NCBI GenBank assembly: GCA_964598225.1
Contig: CAZRBG010000003.1
Location: forward strand, 1 to 64,000
DNA length: 64,000 nt
Direction: 5' to 3'
Source: SG8-4 sp964598225
Lineage (GTDB): Bacteria; Planctomycetota; Phycisphaerae; Sedimentisphaerales; Anaerobacaceae
Below are positions 15,839-25,305 of this stretch, one piece after another. A program made the position numbers and the translations under genes. The notes under the pieces were generated by a model. That model was not told where the DNA came from. It was given only the letters and a program-made list of their open reading frames with translations, and did not search any database. Position 1 is the stretch's first letter, and each line of letters opens with the position of its first letter.

Positions 15839-18800
15839 TTACTGGCGGGGTGCTTCCCCCGATCTATAGAGTCTGATGTCGTCGATGAACATTATGCCTG
15901 AGCCTCCGGCAGAAGCGCCGCCGGTGGCGCCCAGGCCGATTGCTATCTTGTCGACGTCGGCCAGGTTAATGCCCTGATCGGCAAACCTCTGGAGCTCAAT
16001 TACCCACGGCGTCCAGGTCTCTGCGTTAGCCGCATCGGGATTCTCATTCGTTACGACAGCCGGCTGACCGTTGGCGTTTGAGATCGCCACATAAAACGGC
16101 TCGGCGTCGTTGGCCGCAATGCCGATATCCTGACTCGTCCACGTCGGACTGACCGTGCCGGTGGTCCTGACGCTGGAGAACTGGGCCTCGCACACGGCGT
16201 CATTGTTATGGCTGGTCAGCGCAAGGCCGATGTGGACGGTTTGCTCCATCGGAATGCTCTGCGGATTCCAGGCCATCGGAGTCCAATTAGCTCCGTCGCT
16301 GGAATAATAGCCTCTGAAGTTGCCGGCCACGTCGCGCTCGATCTTGATCCACTGAGGTGCAACAAGATCCATTTGCTCAGGCGTTGCGATGCTGCTGTCG
16401 CTGACAGCGTCGATATCGGTATCCGTTCGCGCCTGGAAACGCACGCCGTTGGTAGCCGTGCCGTCGGCGTTTGTCGGAGTCATGTAGACTGCGGCGAACT
16501 TCGAGCCGGGGTCGAGCGTTTCGCGGATCATCACGCCGGCTTTGGCCCAGTTGTCCGTCTGCTCGACGCTGAGGACCTGTGCCTCAATCGAGCCAACCCC
16601 TGTGAGCGTTCTGTAGGCATAGTGGAATTGGTCGGCGTCATTCCAGATATCGGCGCCGGTTGCGGTCATTGTGAATGTACCGACCGGACCTTCGACAAAA
16701 CTGCCGACAGACGGCGGACGCCCCTGGAACCAGAGCGACAATTCTTCCACTCCGTTCCGGGTCCAGTCACGCGGGGAATCCAGCTCGCGTTCGACCTGTG
16801 AATTCGTTACGCCGGCGGTGTTGTTGTACTGCAGCGGCATGGACTGTCCGCCGCTGTGCACAATCGTCTGCTCGGCATAAGGCGGAAGCGTGTAGCCGGT
16901 CTGCGAGCCGTTGGCGGCGACACCGAAGCCGTCGAGCCAGGTCTGCCAGATCGCTTCACCTTCGGCATCATTGTCGGTATAGGTCTCGAAACCGTCCACC
17001 AGCGTGAAATCGGAAATCGTGAAGCTCCAGACCGTGCCCTTCTTGATCGTGCCGTCTGTGTTGATCTCGTCGATTCTCCAGAAATAAGGTCCGCTGCCCC
17101 ATTCGAGAGGTTCGGCGGGCGTGAATGATGTGCCGCTTTGGCGGCCTCTGTAGACGCCTGTGGTGTCGGAAGCATCCGCATTTTCCACGGCGGCCTCATC
17201 GGTGCCGAAGTACACATCGTGCTCGGCGGCCATCTCTCCGGCCGACCACGTAAGCGGCGGGACGTCATCGACGCCCGGCAGAGAACCGCTGCGAGGGCTC
17301 GGATTGGCCGCTTTGAGCGGATCTTCGCCCTTGGTCATGATCTCGTTTACCTGATCGGCGGTGATGGCTACGTCGAATAATCTGACGTCGTCCATAATAC
17401 CGGCGAAGAACCTGTTGCCGTTGCCGGTGTCGACCGGTCTGCCCAGTCTGATAACAGCGAAATCAACGATCGTATTGTTGTGGGGCATAGAGTCCACTTC
17501 CGCGCCATCCAGATAGAGCTTGCAACCATCTGTCGTATCCCACGTTGCGGCCACGTGCACCCAGCCGGCGCCTGCGACTTGGGGGCCGTCCAGTCTGACG
17601 TCTGTGGCTCCTTCGATTCCGAAACCCAGTACGCCGGGATCGTCCACGTGCATGTGCAGTTCGTTCTGATCGCCGAATCCGTCGCCGTCCGTCTCGGTTC
17701 CGTAGAAGAGCATCCCTTCGTTACTGGTCAGATTGGTGTTGATCCACATGGTAACAGAGCCGGTTTCGGAGTTAACCATATCCGTGGGCAGCTCAATGAA
17801 GCCCTCGTTGTCACCGGGGAACTCGAGTCCCAGATTGAACAGGCTCTCGACCCAGTTCAGATTGGCCGCTCCGGCGATAGTGCCGTGGTTGCCGTGACCG
17901 GAGAAATCGATCACCATCGTGCCGGCGCCGGCTTCGAACTTCCACCAGCCGACCAGGTTGGGATTGTCAATCGGTATGTCGGGTATGGTCGTGAAGCTCC
18001 AGACGTCCCCCGCGTGTGTGGCGGGTGGATCAAGTTCGTCAACTCGCCAGTAGTAAGTTTTTCCTAATGCAAGATCGTCGGGCGTAAAGGTTGCAGTGCC
18101 CTGCTGTGTGCCTTCGGTTGCATTGGCGACAGCGTCGAAATCGTCGCCGAAGAACACGGTGTGCAGTTTCGCATTGAAACCCGGCGTCCAGCTAAGCTCG
18201 ACGTCAGTGGGGATAAACTGAGCGCCGTCGGCGGGGCTGGGATTGTATGCCGTTGTAGGAGGAATCGAGAAGCTCCAGACATCGCCTATCCACGGGCTAT
18301 TGGGATCGGCTTCATTGACTTCATCGACTCGCCAGTAGTAGGTACTGCCGGGAGCAAGACCTTCGGGGACGGGGAAGCCTGTGAAACCGACAATGAGCGT
18401 CGTGTCGTTCACGGGCTTGCTGCCCTGGAATGCTGCTTCGGCGCCGCTGTTGACATCGTCGAAATTGTCGCTGAAGTAGACATCGTGTGAAACGGCGAAA
18501 TCGCCCGCGCTCCACGACAAGGTCGCCCACGTCTGCTCGACGAGCGCGCCGTTTTCCGGGGTCGGTCCGAGAGCGAAGGGGAAGCCTTCGCCTTCCATAG
18601 CGGCCTGAATCTCTTCGGCGGTAAGCGCGGTATCGTAAATTCTCACATCGTCAACGAGTCCGTCCCAGCCGGCATTGCCACCTTCATCTTTACCGCCCAA
18701 GCCTATTATTAACTTTGTACATTCTGAGATAGTGCCGCCGTTGTTAGGGCCGTTGCGGCCTGCCGGTGTGGCGTCCTCGACACCGTCGACATAGAATCTT

Positions 18801-19321
18801 ATCAGTCCACCGCTCTCCCATGTCAGCGCCACGTGTTGCCAATCGGTGACCTGGAGGTTGTCGGAACTTTCCAGTTGCTGCTCGCCTCCGGTCGATTGAA
18901 CGCCCATTTTGAGCAGGTTGCTGCCTCCGAAACTGGCTCCGGCAGAGTCGTATCGCATGCTGACTACACGATCTTGTCCGGCGGGGTCCATGCAGTGGAG
19001 AAAACCCTTGTCCGTATTGGTTACGTCGGACTTGATCCACATGCTGACCGTTATGGCGTCCAGACCATTAATATAGTCCTCGCCGTCCTCGTCGACAACG
19101 TGATCGCCGTCACCGCCGAAATCGAGAGCGCCTCCGATCATTCCGGCCACCCAAGCGGGATCTCCCTCGATGGTGCCGTCCCGGCCGTTTCCGCTTTGAT
19201 CTATTGCGGTATCACCGCTACCTTCATCGAACGACCAATGAAGGATGAGTTCGGCAGAAGCACTCCCTGCCATACCCAGCACCACAACTAATGAAATCAA
19301 AGAAATGAGCTTTTTACACAT
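15839..19321 (-). CDS. Secreted multi-domain LamG / fibronectin-like protein, paralogue 2
   Basis: A 1160-residue exported paralogue starting MCKKLISLISLVVVLGMAG with a signal peptide cut near ASAE. I chose the ATG at 19321 because AAGGAG precedes it; the frame is open 50 codons further upstream but that part has no signal character. The order is LamG, two FN3-like modules, LamG, FN3-like module, then the C-terminal sandwich. Here the C-terminal sandwich is interrupted. After LSLWFQGRPPSVG comes a domain of about 190 residues (GTFTMTATGADIWNDADQFH, KAGVMIRETLDPGSKFAAVY, YYSSDGANWTPM) resembling DUF1349/concanavalin-like domains. The host fold then resumes with AEPFYVAISNANG and ends GIMFIDDIRLYRSG. 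It is probably a surface glycan-binding protein (inference). Confidence 0.85.
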   Translation of the reverse strand: MCKKLISLISLVVVLGMAGSASAELILHWSFDEGSGDTAIDQSGNGRDGTIEGDPAWVAGMIGGALDFGGDGDHVVDEDGEDYINGLDAITVSMWIKSDVTNTDKGFLHCMDPAGQDRVVSMRYDSAGASFGGSNLLKMGVQSTGGEQQLESSDNLQVTDWQHVALTWESGGLIRFYVDGVEDATPAGRNGPNNGGTISECTKLIIGLGGKDEGGNAGWDGLVDDVRIYDTALTAEEIQAAMEGEGFPFALGPTPENGALVEQTWATLSWSAGDFAVSHDVYFSDNFDDVNSGAEAAFQGSKPVNDTTLIVGFTGFPVPEGLAPGSTYYWRVDEVNEADPNSPWIGDVWSFSIPPTTAYNPSPADGAQFIPTDVELSWTPGFNAKLHTVFFGDDFDAVANATEGTQQGTATFTPDDLALGKTYYWRVDELDPPATHAGDVWSFTTIPDIPIDNPNLVGWWKFEAGAGTMVIDFSGHGNHGTIAGAANLNWVESLFNLGLEFPGDNEGFIELPTDMVNSETGSVTMWINTNLTSNEGMLFYGTETDGDGFGDQNELHMHVDDPGVLGFGIEGATDVRLDGPQVAGAGWVHVAATWDTTDGCKLYLDGAEVDSMPHNNTIVDFAVIRLGRPVDTGNGNRFFAGIMDDVRLFDVAITADQVNEIMTKGEDPLKAANPSPRSGSLPGVDDVPPLTWSAGEMAAEHDVYFGTDEAAVENADASDTTGVYRGRQSGTSFTPAEPLEWGSGPYFWRIDEINTDGTIKKGTVWSFTISDFTLVDGFETYTDNDAEGEAIWQTWLDGFGVAANGSQTGYTLPPYAEQTIVHSGGQSMPLQYNNTAGVTNSQVERELDSPRDWTRNGVEELSLWFQGRPPSVGSFVEGPVGTFTMTATGADIWNDADQFHYAYRTLTGVGSIEAQVLSVEQTDNWAKAGVMIRETLDPGSKFAAVYMTPTNADGTATNGVRFQARTDTDIDAVSDSSIATPEQMDLVAPQWIKIERDVAGNFRGYYSSDGANWTPMAWNPQSIPMEQTVHIGLALTSHNNDAVCEAQFSSVRTTGTVSPTWTSQDIGIAANDAEPFYVAISNANGQPAVVTNENPDAANAETWTPWVIELQRFADQGINLADVDKIAIGLGATGGASAGGSGIMFIDDIRLYRSGEAPRQ

Positions 19322-19460
19322 AACGGTTCTCCTTCTAAATAAATGGTATTGAACGACCACAAGCGGCCGTAACTTTAACCTGCACGTTTTGTACTTATCG
19401 GTTGAGAATTGTACCTGCTTTAGGTCTTTAAGAAGGGCGCCTCCTTCACAAGAACGGCTC
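19322..19460 (-). promoter_or_regulatory. Leader of LamG paralogue 2, sharing a conserved element with paralogue 3
   Basis: On the plus strand TATCGGTTGAGAATTGT (19396-19412) differs at one base from TATCGGCTGAGAATTGT (22285-22301) in the leader of paralogue 3. Both also share a TTTAAG motif, a decoy-like AAGGAGG about 120 nt before the gene, and AAGCGGCC close to the real ribosome binding site. The spacing is alike in both, so this looks like a common 5' untranslated region with regulatory structure. Confidence 0.5.
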
Positions 19461-19627
19461 AAACTACCCATAAACTTAACTAATTCTTTTTTACCATAAA
19501 AGCCACCGTGCCGTCAAGGCTAAAATACCCTGACGACAGTGAAGAATCGCTATCGGGCTGTGTTTGGGTTGTTTTTTTTCGGACTTGAGCCGTGGCTGGG
19601 CCATCGGCCAGGGACTGAAATATGAAA

Positions 19628-19682
19628 GGACCTGTGCCGACTTGCACCCAGGGTGTCCCCAGGGGAAAGTCAGCACAGGCCC
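19628..19682 (-). terminator. Hairpin terminator of LamG paralogue 3
   Basis: A 16-bp stem with two non-Watson-Crick positions: GGACCTGTGCCGACTT (19628-19643) with AAGTCAGCACAGGCCC (19667-19682). It encloses smaller hairpins. Its CCTGTGCCG core resembles the terminator at 15768-15801, consistent with tandem duplication of gene plus terminator. Confidence 0.6.
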
Positions 19683-19770
19683 GCATTTTGACTAATCCCG
19701 GTACGTTCTCGGTACGGGAAGGCCTATCCCGCGGGCTGGATACCGTTATCCGCGGATGGAGGCCGCTCGA

Positions 19771-21285
19771 TTACAAAGTTATAAGCCGAATATCGTCGAA
19801 GTAGACGGTTCCGGTTCCGCCATCGGGAGCCGGGGCGCCTTTTGTGCCGATGCCGAGAGTGATCGAATTGACATTGGTCAGGTCTACTCCGAACTCCGCC
19901 AGGTCGATGGGCCATTCTCTCCATCCGGTCAGTTGCGTGGCGCTCTCGTCAGGATGATAGACGACGGCATTTCCGTTCAGGGCGACATACATGCGGTCCG
20001 CGGCATTGCTTAAGCTGCCCCTGAACCAGATGCTGAGGTTGGTAACGCCTTCTTGAGTCCAGTCGCGCGGCCATTCCAGCGTCAGAGTCGCCTCGGAAAC
20101 CATGCCGGCGTTGTCGTAGCGGAAATTCATCGCCTGGTCGCCTGTCCGAACGACAGTTTGTTCGGCGTAGGGCGGGAAGTCGTTACCGACGAGTGCTCCG
20201 TTTGTCATGCTTCCGAAACCGTCGATCCATACGTCGAATATCCTGTTGACGCCCGGTTCGCCGGGGGCCGGATCAATGTCGTCGTAGGACTCGAAGTCGT
20301 CTATGACGAGGAAGTCGCCCGTCCAGAAGCTCCAGACGTTGCCTTTCCACGGTCCCTCGGGATTGTCGGGGTTAATCTCGTCGACACGCCAGTGGTAGGT
20401 AGTATCAAACGCCAGCTCACCCGGGTCAAGGGATTCGTCGCCAAGCTGCTGGCTGCCCTTATATTCGGGCGAAGCCGTAGTGGCCTCGGCAACGGCGTTG
20501 GCATCCGTGCCGAAATAGACGTCGTGCGAAGTGGCAAAGACTCCGGGAGACCAGCTAAGATCCGTCGTTAATTTTACTCCCTCGGTACCGTCCGGCGGGA
20601 ACGGATTATAGGCCTTTTTCGCCAGGTACGGCGTTGCGCCCACATAGTCCGCACTTATAACCGTCAGTGGACCGATAAACGGGCCGCTCCAGGAGACCAC
20701 GATGTCGTCGCCTATGGTATTTTCCTTCATCAGTGCCTCGATATAGTATCGCTGGCCGGCCTCAAGGGCCTGCGGCTCTGATTCCGCCTCGCCTTCGGTG
20801 TCGGCGATCACGGCGGCATTGGCCGGATCATCATCGACGCTAAGGCGTATTTCGCCTTCGTCCTCGGCTTCGATCATAAACGTATAGTCGCCCGTTTCCG
20901 GAGGGAACAGCCACCCGCGAAGCCGGCTGCCGTATTGCTCGGCCCAGTTCTCCGGGCCCCGGAAGTAAGATACGAATTCCGATCCATCCGGATCGGCTGG
21001 GTAACGGTCGTTACCCGTCAGACTGGTCACGCTCGAACCGCTAATATCAAACCACCACTCGCGGATTATCTTGCCCGGCCCGGGACCGACCGTCGTGAAG
21101 CTCCAGACCTCGCCGGGCCGTTCTTCTCCGAAGATATCCTCTTCGTTGACCCGGAAGTAGTAGGTAGTGTCACCGGCAAGAATACCGGGATCGTACGAGG
21201 CCTGCTCAATGATGCCTTTGTCGGTATCGCCTGTGCCCTCGGCAACGGCGGTTTCATCTGTTCCGAAGAACACATGGTGGTTCAT
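19771..21285 (-). pseudogene. LamG-cluster paralogue 3, C-terminal part after a frameshift
   Basis: This continues the protein begun at 22211. It starts inside an FN3-like module (MNHHVFFGTDETAVAEG), then TTYYFRVNEED, then a PA14-like domain (about 75-215; WWFDISGSSVTSL, RLRGWLFPPETGDYTFMIEA, SWSGPFIGPL). Another FN3-like module follows (SHDVYFGTDANAVAEATT, TTYHWRVDEINPD), then the same C-terminal sandwich as the paralogues (SIWFRGSLSNAADRMYVALN, GTGTVYFDDIRLITL). The break is at a C5 run (plus-strand G5 at 21294-21298). One extra C would join LSWKKGDSP to LYPMNHHVFFGTD. The ATG used here is internal and lacks a signal peptide. Confidence 0.75.
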
Positions 21286-22211
21286 CGGGTAGAGGGGGAA
21301 TCGCCTTTCTTCCAGCTTAACTGAGTGTCTATCATCACATCGGTAGCGCCGTCTGCCGGACTTGGTCCCCAGGCAATCTGAGAAATCGTTACGAAGCTCC
21401 AGAGTTCGCCGGGCACGATTGTGCCGTCTTCCTCAACACCGTCAATCCGCCAGTAATAAGTCGTTCCCGGATCAAGGGGGTCCGGGTGCCAGTAGACCGC
21501 ATTGTCCTGCTCTGCAACTTGAACGAGGGCTTCGGGGTCCGCCCCGAAATATACGCGCTGCAACACTGCGGTGTCGCCGGGTGTCCACGTAAGTATAGGA
21601 AAATCAACACCTTCGGTGCCGTCGGCCGGGTCGGGGTCCCTGGCCGTCTTGAAGAATTGCGTAAGAGCTTCACTCTCTATTTCTATGAAGCAAATCTTGG
21701 CGTTGGAAGCACCTTCCGTCGGCTGGACGGTAAGACGGCCGTCGGTCAGCTCCACAGTCAACTCGAATTCATCAAAGTCAAAGCCTGATCCGGCCTGGCC
21801 GTCGGGGTCTTCCAGGACAGTCCCTTCAACGTCATAATTATTGGTCTGGTCTGTATATGAGGGGTCGCCGCAGACCAGAAACACGTTGTAGGTGCCGTTG
21901 GGCAACTGTATTTCCCAGACCTTGTTAACGTCGTTCTTCTGTGTGTGGTTGATGGTGTCATAGCGTTGATCGGGAGCGTTTCCACTGTTGCGGTCGCGTG
22001 CGTCGCTCTTTACGTCCTGGAGCCACCCATAAGTCCAGCCGTTGTCGCGATCACCGAATAATTCGCCGTAATCGGGCAAGTATCCCTCCGGTATCGGTGC
22101 TCCGGACGACTGGTAATTAATCTTTACCTCGCTGGCTTCGGCGACTTGGGCGGTAAACCCGACGCAGAGCAACAAAATCAGAAAAACCAAAAAAATCATT
22201 CTTTTACACAT
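21282..22211 (-). pseudogene. LamG-cluster paralogue 3, N-terminal part before a frameshift
   Basis: An exported N-terminal part with signal peptide MCKRMIFLVFLILLLCVGFTAQ..EAS. Residues about 28-180 form a malectin- or CBM-like sandwich (VKINYQSSGAPIPEGYLPDYG, WEIQLPNGTYNVFLVCGDPSY, EFELTVELTDGRLTV, AKICFIEIE). FN3-like modules follow (LTWTPGDTAVLQRVYFGADPE, GTTYYWRIDGVEEDGTIVPG). It ends prematurely in the next module at LSWKKGDSPSTR. It has AAGGAGG before the ATG and a leader shared with paralogue 2. Joined with the downstream frame it gives about 813 residues. A homopolymer sequencing error is a real alternative to a true mutation. Confidence 0.75.
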
Positions 22212-22340
22212 GATGAACCTCCTTCAGAAAGGGTGAACATGAAGCGGCCACGGCGGTCGCTGTTTTGCGAAAGAATTCTGTCCGTATCGGCTGAGAATTG
22301 TTCTCTTTTATGCTTTAAGCCATCCACCTCCTTCTAATAA
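22212..22340 (-). promoter_or_regulatory. Leader of LamG paralogue 3
   Basis: Contains the 17-nt element TATCGGCTGAGAATTGT (22285-22301, plus-strand reading), a GAAGCGGCC/GGTCGC hairpin near 22240 and a second AAGGAGG at about 22327. All of these are matched in the leader of paralogue 2. Confidence 0.5.
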
Positions 22341-22847
22341 ATGGTTGGCAAGCATTTCAGGCTCCACGTTAATTGCTATTTAACAATTTGCTCAGTGTGG
22401 TGTCAAGGCAAAAATCGCAATCAAGTAAGATTATCAATCTTTTTCTCGGACTCGATGATGAGAAATAAGACGGTCAAGGTCTTCTATGAAGGCCCATCAG
22501 TGAGAATGCGTTTCGCAAGTTTTTTCTCACAAAATAGAACTTTCTCCTTGTATTTCTTCCTGATTGTAAGAAAATAACTTCAGGTTTTATGACGTGCGTG
22601 GGTTATAGTGGCTTTAATTTCAGTGAATTCTGTTCTGAATATATGGCCAAGCAGTTAATCCGGGTCAACTATGAATCACCTCAAAACGCCCGTAAATGAG
22701 CATAGGAGTGCTTTTTCGATACCATTACCACATTTGTTTCATCTAAGACCGGATTTGTGCTATATGCGGACAAGTTTGGTGGATTATCTCTGCCGGTACA
22801 TCATTTGCAGCGCAATTTACATTGGTAGACCTTTTAAGGGCTGAGAA
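22341..22847. other. Divergent intergenic region upstream of the Hdr-hydrogenase operon
   Basis: It separates the minus-strand LamG cluster from the plus-strand operon, so it should hold both promoters. I see no full sigma-70 consensus; TTATAGT near 22604 is only a weak -10 candidate. Short frames here lack protein character. Confidence 0.4.
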
Positions 22848-23423
22848 ATGACTGAGCCACAAGTTACCACGCCTTCGGAATCGCCTTTAGCCGAATCTGT
22901 ATTGAGTGAGAGCGGTCAAAACGTCAACCTGTGTTATCAATGCAGGAAATGTGCGGCCGGATGCCCCATGTCCTATGAGATGGACTACAAGCCCGCGGAG
23001 CTTATCCACGCCATACGCCTCGGCATGGACGATCTTGTCCTTAACAGCAAGACAATGTGGCTCTGTTCGTCCTGTGAGACGTGCACAACCCGGTGTCCGC
23101 AGGATGTAGACGTAGCCAAAGTGATGGATGCAGTCAAAATCACGGCACTTCGGAAAGGAATCAAACCCGCAATTCCGCAGGTGGCGTCTTTCAACAAGGC
23201 GGCGCTTTCGAATATCAAGAACTGCGGACGAATGTACGAACTCGGAATGATAATGGGTCTGAAATTGAGAACGTTCGAGTTCATGAAGGATTCCCGGTTG
23301 GGGATGAAAATGTTTCGTAAGGGCAAGCTCAAGATGATCCCGAGCCTGACAGGAGCGATGAGAACGCGGAGAATCTTTCGCCGCGTGAAAGATATAGAGG
23401 ATGAGAATCGCAGCACAGCATAA
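22848..23423 (+). CDS. hdrC: Heterodisulfide reductase subunit C-like ferredoxin
   Basis: Electron-transfer subunit that passes electrons from HdrA to HdrB. The 191-residue product carries two classic [4Fe-4S] motifs, C29-x2-C32-x2-C35-x3-C39-P and C73-x2-C76-x2-C79-x3-C83-P. It then has a helical C-terminus that ends with many basic residues (GAMRTRRIFRRVKDIEDEN). It lacks membrane helices, so it is the soluble HdrABC type rather than HdrDE. It is the first gene of a 15-gene operon ending at 37365, with hdrB about 90 nt downstream. The substrate need not be CoM-S-S-CoB here; other disulfides or unknown acceptors serve bacterial homologues (family knowledge). Confidence 0.9.
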   Translation: MTEPQVTTPSESPLAESVLSESGQNVNLCYQCRKCAAGCPMSYEMDYKPAELIHAIRLGMDDLVLNSKTMWLCSSCETCTTRCPQDVDVAKVMDAVKITALRKGIKPAIPQVASFNKAALSNIKNCGRMYELGMIMGLKLRTFEFMKDSRLGMKMFRKGKLKMIPSLTGAMRTRRIFRRVKDIEDENRSTA

Positions 23424-23513
23424 GAAGGGCATAGCCTTGTAAGTACAACTTTGAAGACGCACGCTGGAAAAGGCCGGGCCCTATCGTTCAGACTTTAGGG
23501 AGGTCAGCAGAAG

Positions 23514-24383
23514 ATGACTGCGAAGTACGCTTACTACCCGGGTTGCTCACTTCACTCGACGGGCTCAGAGTACGATGTATCGTTCCGTGCCGTTTGCGAA
23601 AAGCTTGGCATTGAATTCGAAGAGATAGATGGCTGGATCTGTTGCGGCACGTCGCCGGCGCACTGCACTTCGAAGCTGCTGTCGCTTTCGCTGCCGTACG
23701 AGAATCTGTGCCAGGCTGCGAAAATGGGATTGAACGACGTAGTTGCTCCCTGTGCCGCGTGCTTTGCGAGATTAAAGACCGCCCAATACGAGGCGGCCGA
23801 AGACCCGAAGGTCGCCGGCCAGATCAGCGAGGCGCTGGAAAAGCCCCTTCCCGAGTCGATGAATATCCTCAGCCCGCTCGAAATCTTTCGCAACTGCCGG
23901 GACATGTCTCAGGCTGTCACGAGACAATTAGCGGATTTGAAAGTTGCGTGCTATTACGGCTGCCTTCTTACCAGGCCATCGAAGGTAATGCAGTTCGACG
24001 AGTGCGAGTACCCGATGATGATGGATGAGATTCTTCGCTCGTTGGGAATAACGACGCTCGACTGGTCGTATAAGACGGAATGCTGCGGCGGTGCTCTGGC
24101 GATGACGCGGACCGACGTGGTGCTCAAGCTTACGCGTGATATTCTGGAAGAGGCAAAGGCAGTGGGCGCAAATGCCATTGCGGTCGCCTGCCCATTGTGT
24201 CACGTGAATCTCGACACACGTCAGGAGGAGGTCGAGCAGAAATACAACCTAAGTTACAGTCTTCCAGTATTTTACTTCACACAGTTGATGGGGCTGGCGT
24301 TCGGTGTGCCGGCCGACGAATTGGGATTAGAAAAACATTTCGTAAGCGCCGAGTCGTTGCTGTCGGCGGGCAGCCCGGCTTAG
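23514..24383 (+). CDS. hdrB: Heterodisulfide reductase subunit B-like protein
   Basis: Catalytic subunit of the Hdr module, 289 residues with two CCG domains. The first has C11, C43-C44-G and C80/C83 (APCAACFARL). The second has C146, C190-C191-G-G and C226-P-L-C229. Each set can bind one of the noncubane [4Fe-4S] clusters that reduce disulfides in HdrB (family knowledge). A strong GGGAGG lies upstream of the ATG. It is placed between hdrC and an hdrA-derived fusion, the order expected for one complex. Confidence 0.92.
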   Translation: MTAKYAYYPGCSLHSTGSEYDVSFRAVCEKLGIEFEEIDGWICCGTSPAHCTSKLLSLSLPYENLCQAAKMGLNDVVAPCAACFARLKTAQYEAAEDPKVAGQISEALEKPLPESMNILSPLEIFRNCRDMSQAVTRQLADLKVACYYGCLLTRPSKVMQFDECEYPMMMDEILRSLGITTLDWSYKTECCGGALAMTRTDVVLKLTRDILEEAKAVGANAIAVACPLCHVNLDTRQEEVEQKYNLSYSLPVFYFTQLMGLAFGVPADELGLEKHFVSAESLLSAGSPA

Positions 24384-24412
24384 AGTTCCGCCTACGTCCC
24401 GAGGGATAATAA

Positions 24413-25294
24413 ATGATTCAGAGAACAAACGATAAAGTTGGCGCCGTCCTGGTGGTTGGCGGCGGCGTCGGAGGTATGCAGGCTTCGCTCGATCTTGCCG
24501 AATCCGGGTACAAGGTTTATCTTGTCGAGAAGGGGCCGTCAATCGGTGGAGTGATGGCCCAGCTCGACAAGACCTTCCCGACCAACGATTGCGCGATGTG
24601 CACGCTGGCGCCGCGAATGGTCGATTGCGGCAGGCATCTCGACATCGAAAAGCTGACGTACTCCGAGATCGAATCGATCGAAGGCGAAGCGGGCAACTTC
24701 ACTGTAAAAGTTCGCAAGAAGGCGCGGTCGGTCGATCCGGAAAAGTGCACCGGCTGCGGAGAGTGCGTCGAAAATTGTCTGGTCAGAAATATCGTATATC
24801 TGGAACCGCCGGACGTCCCGAAAGTCGAGATCGAAGATGATGAACTGGCTGCTGTTGATGAGATCATTGGTAGATACGAAGGTGGCCCTGAAACGCTGCT
24901 GCCGATTCTTCAGAGCATAAACACAAAATTCAACTGGCTTCCGGAAGGGATGCTGAGAAGGGTCTCGGAAGTCAAGCAGACGCCTATGGAACACATTCTC
25001 AGGCTCGCTACCTTCTACAAATCCTTCAGTCTGGAGCCTCGCGGCAAGCATATCGTGACCGTCTGCACCGGCACGGCTTGCCACGTCAAAGGAGCCCCCA
25101 GAATCCTCGAACGATTCGAGCGCGAACTTGGCATCAGCACCGGCGAGACAACTTCCGATATGCAGTTCACACTGGAAGCGGTACGCTGCATCGGCTGCTG
25201 CGGCCTGTCGCCTGTGATTACCGTCGGTGAGAACCTGTACGGAAAACTGGACGCCGCAAAAGCGGCGAAAGTCCTCGAGAAGTATCGTGTCTGA
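24413..25294 (+). CDS. HdrA N-terminal domain fused to a NuoE-like [2Fe-2S] protein
   Basis: A 293-residue fusion. Residues 8-105 are the start of an HdrA flavoprotein: FAD fold VLVVGGGVGGMQASLDLAES, then TFPTNDCAMCTLAPRMVDC with C60, C63 and C72. A [4Fe-4S] motif, C112-x2-C115-x2-C118-x3-C122, follows. HdrA then stops; its flavin-binding C-terminal half is missing. From about 145 the protein is NuoE/HydC-like (LLPILQSINTKFNWLPEGML), with [2Fe-2S] ligands C218, C223, C259 and C263. The missing HdrA half is found in the large protein at 30399. It probably links the HdrA and NuoF arms of one bifurcating complex (inference). Confidence 0.88.
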   Translation: MIQRTNDKVGAVLVVGGGVGGMQASLDLAESGYKVYLVEKGPSIGGVMAQLDKTFPTNDCAMCTLAPRMVDCGRHLDIEKLTYSEIESIEGEAGNFTVKVRKKARSVDPEKCTGCGECVENCLVRNIVYLEPPDVPKVEIEDDELAAVDEIIGRYEGGPETLLPILQSINTKFNWLPEGMLRRVSEVKQTPMEHILRLATFYKSFSLEPRGKHIVTVCTGTACHVKGAPRILERFERELGISTGETTSDMQFTLEAVRCIGCCGLSPVITVGENLYGKLDAAKAAKVLEKYRV

Positions 25295-25305
25295 AAGGAG
25301 AAACC

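Noticed and set aside
22341..22577. Open frame of 78 codons upstream of the Hdr operon
   Set aside because: Phe/Arg-rich composition without motif, no convincing ribosome binding site, and it lies in a divergent promoter region.
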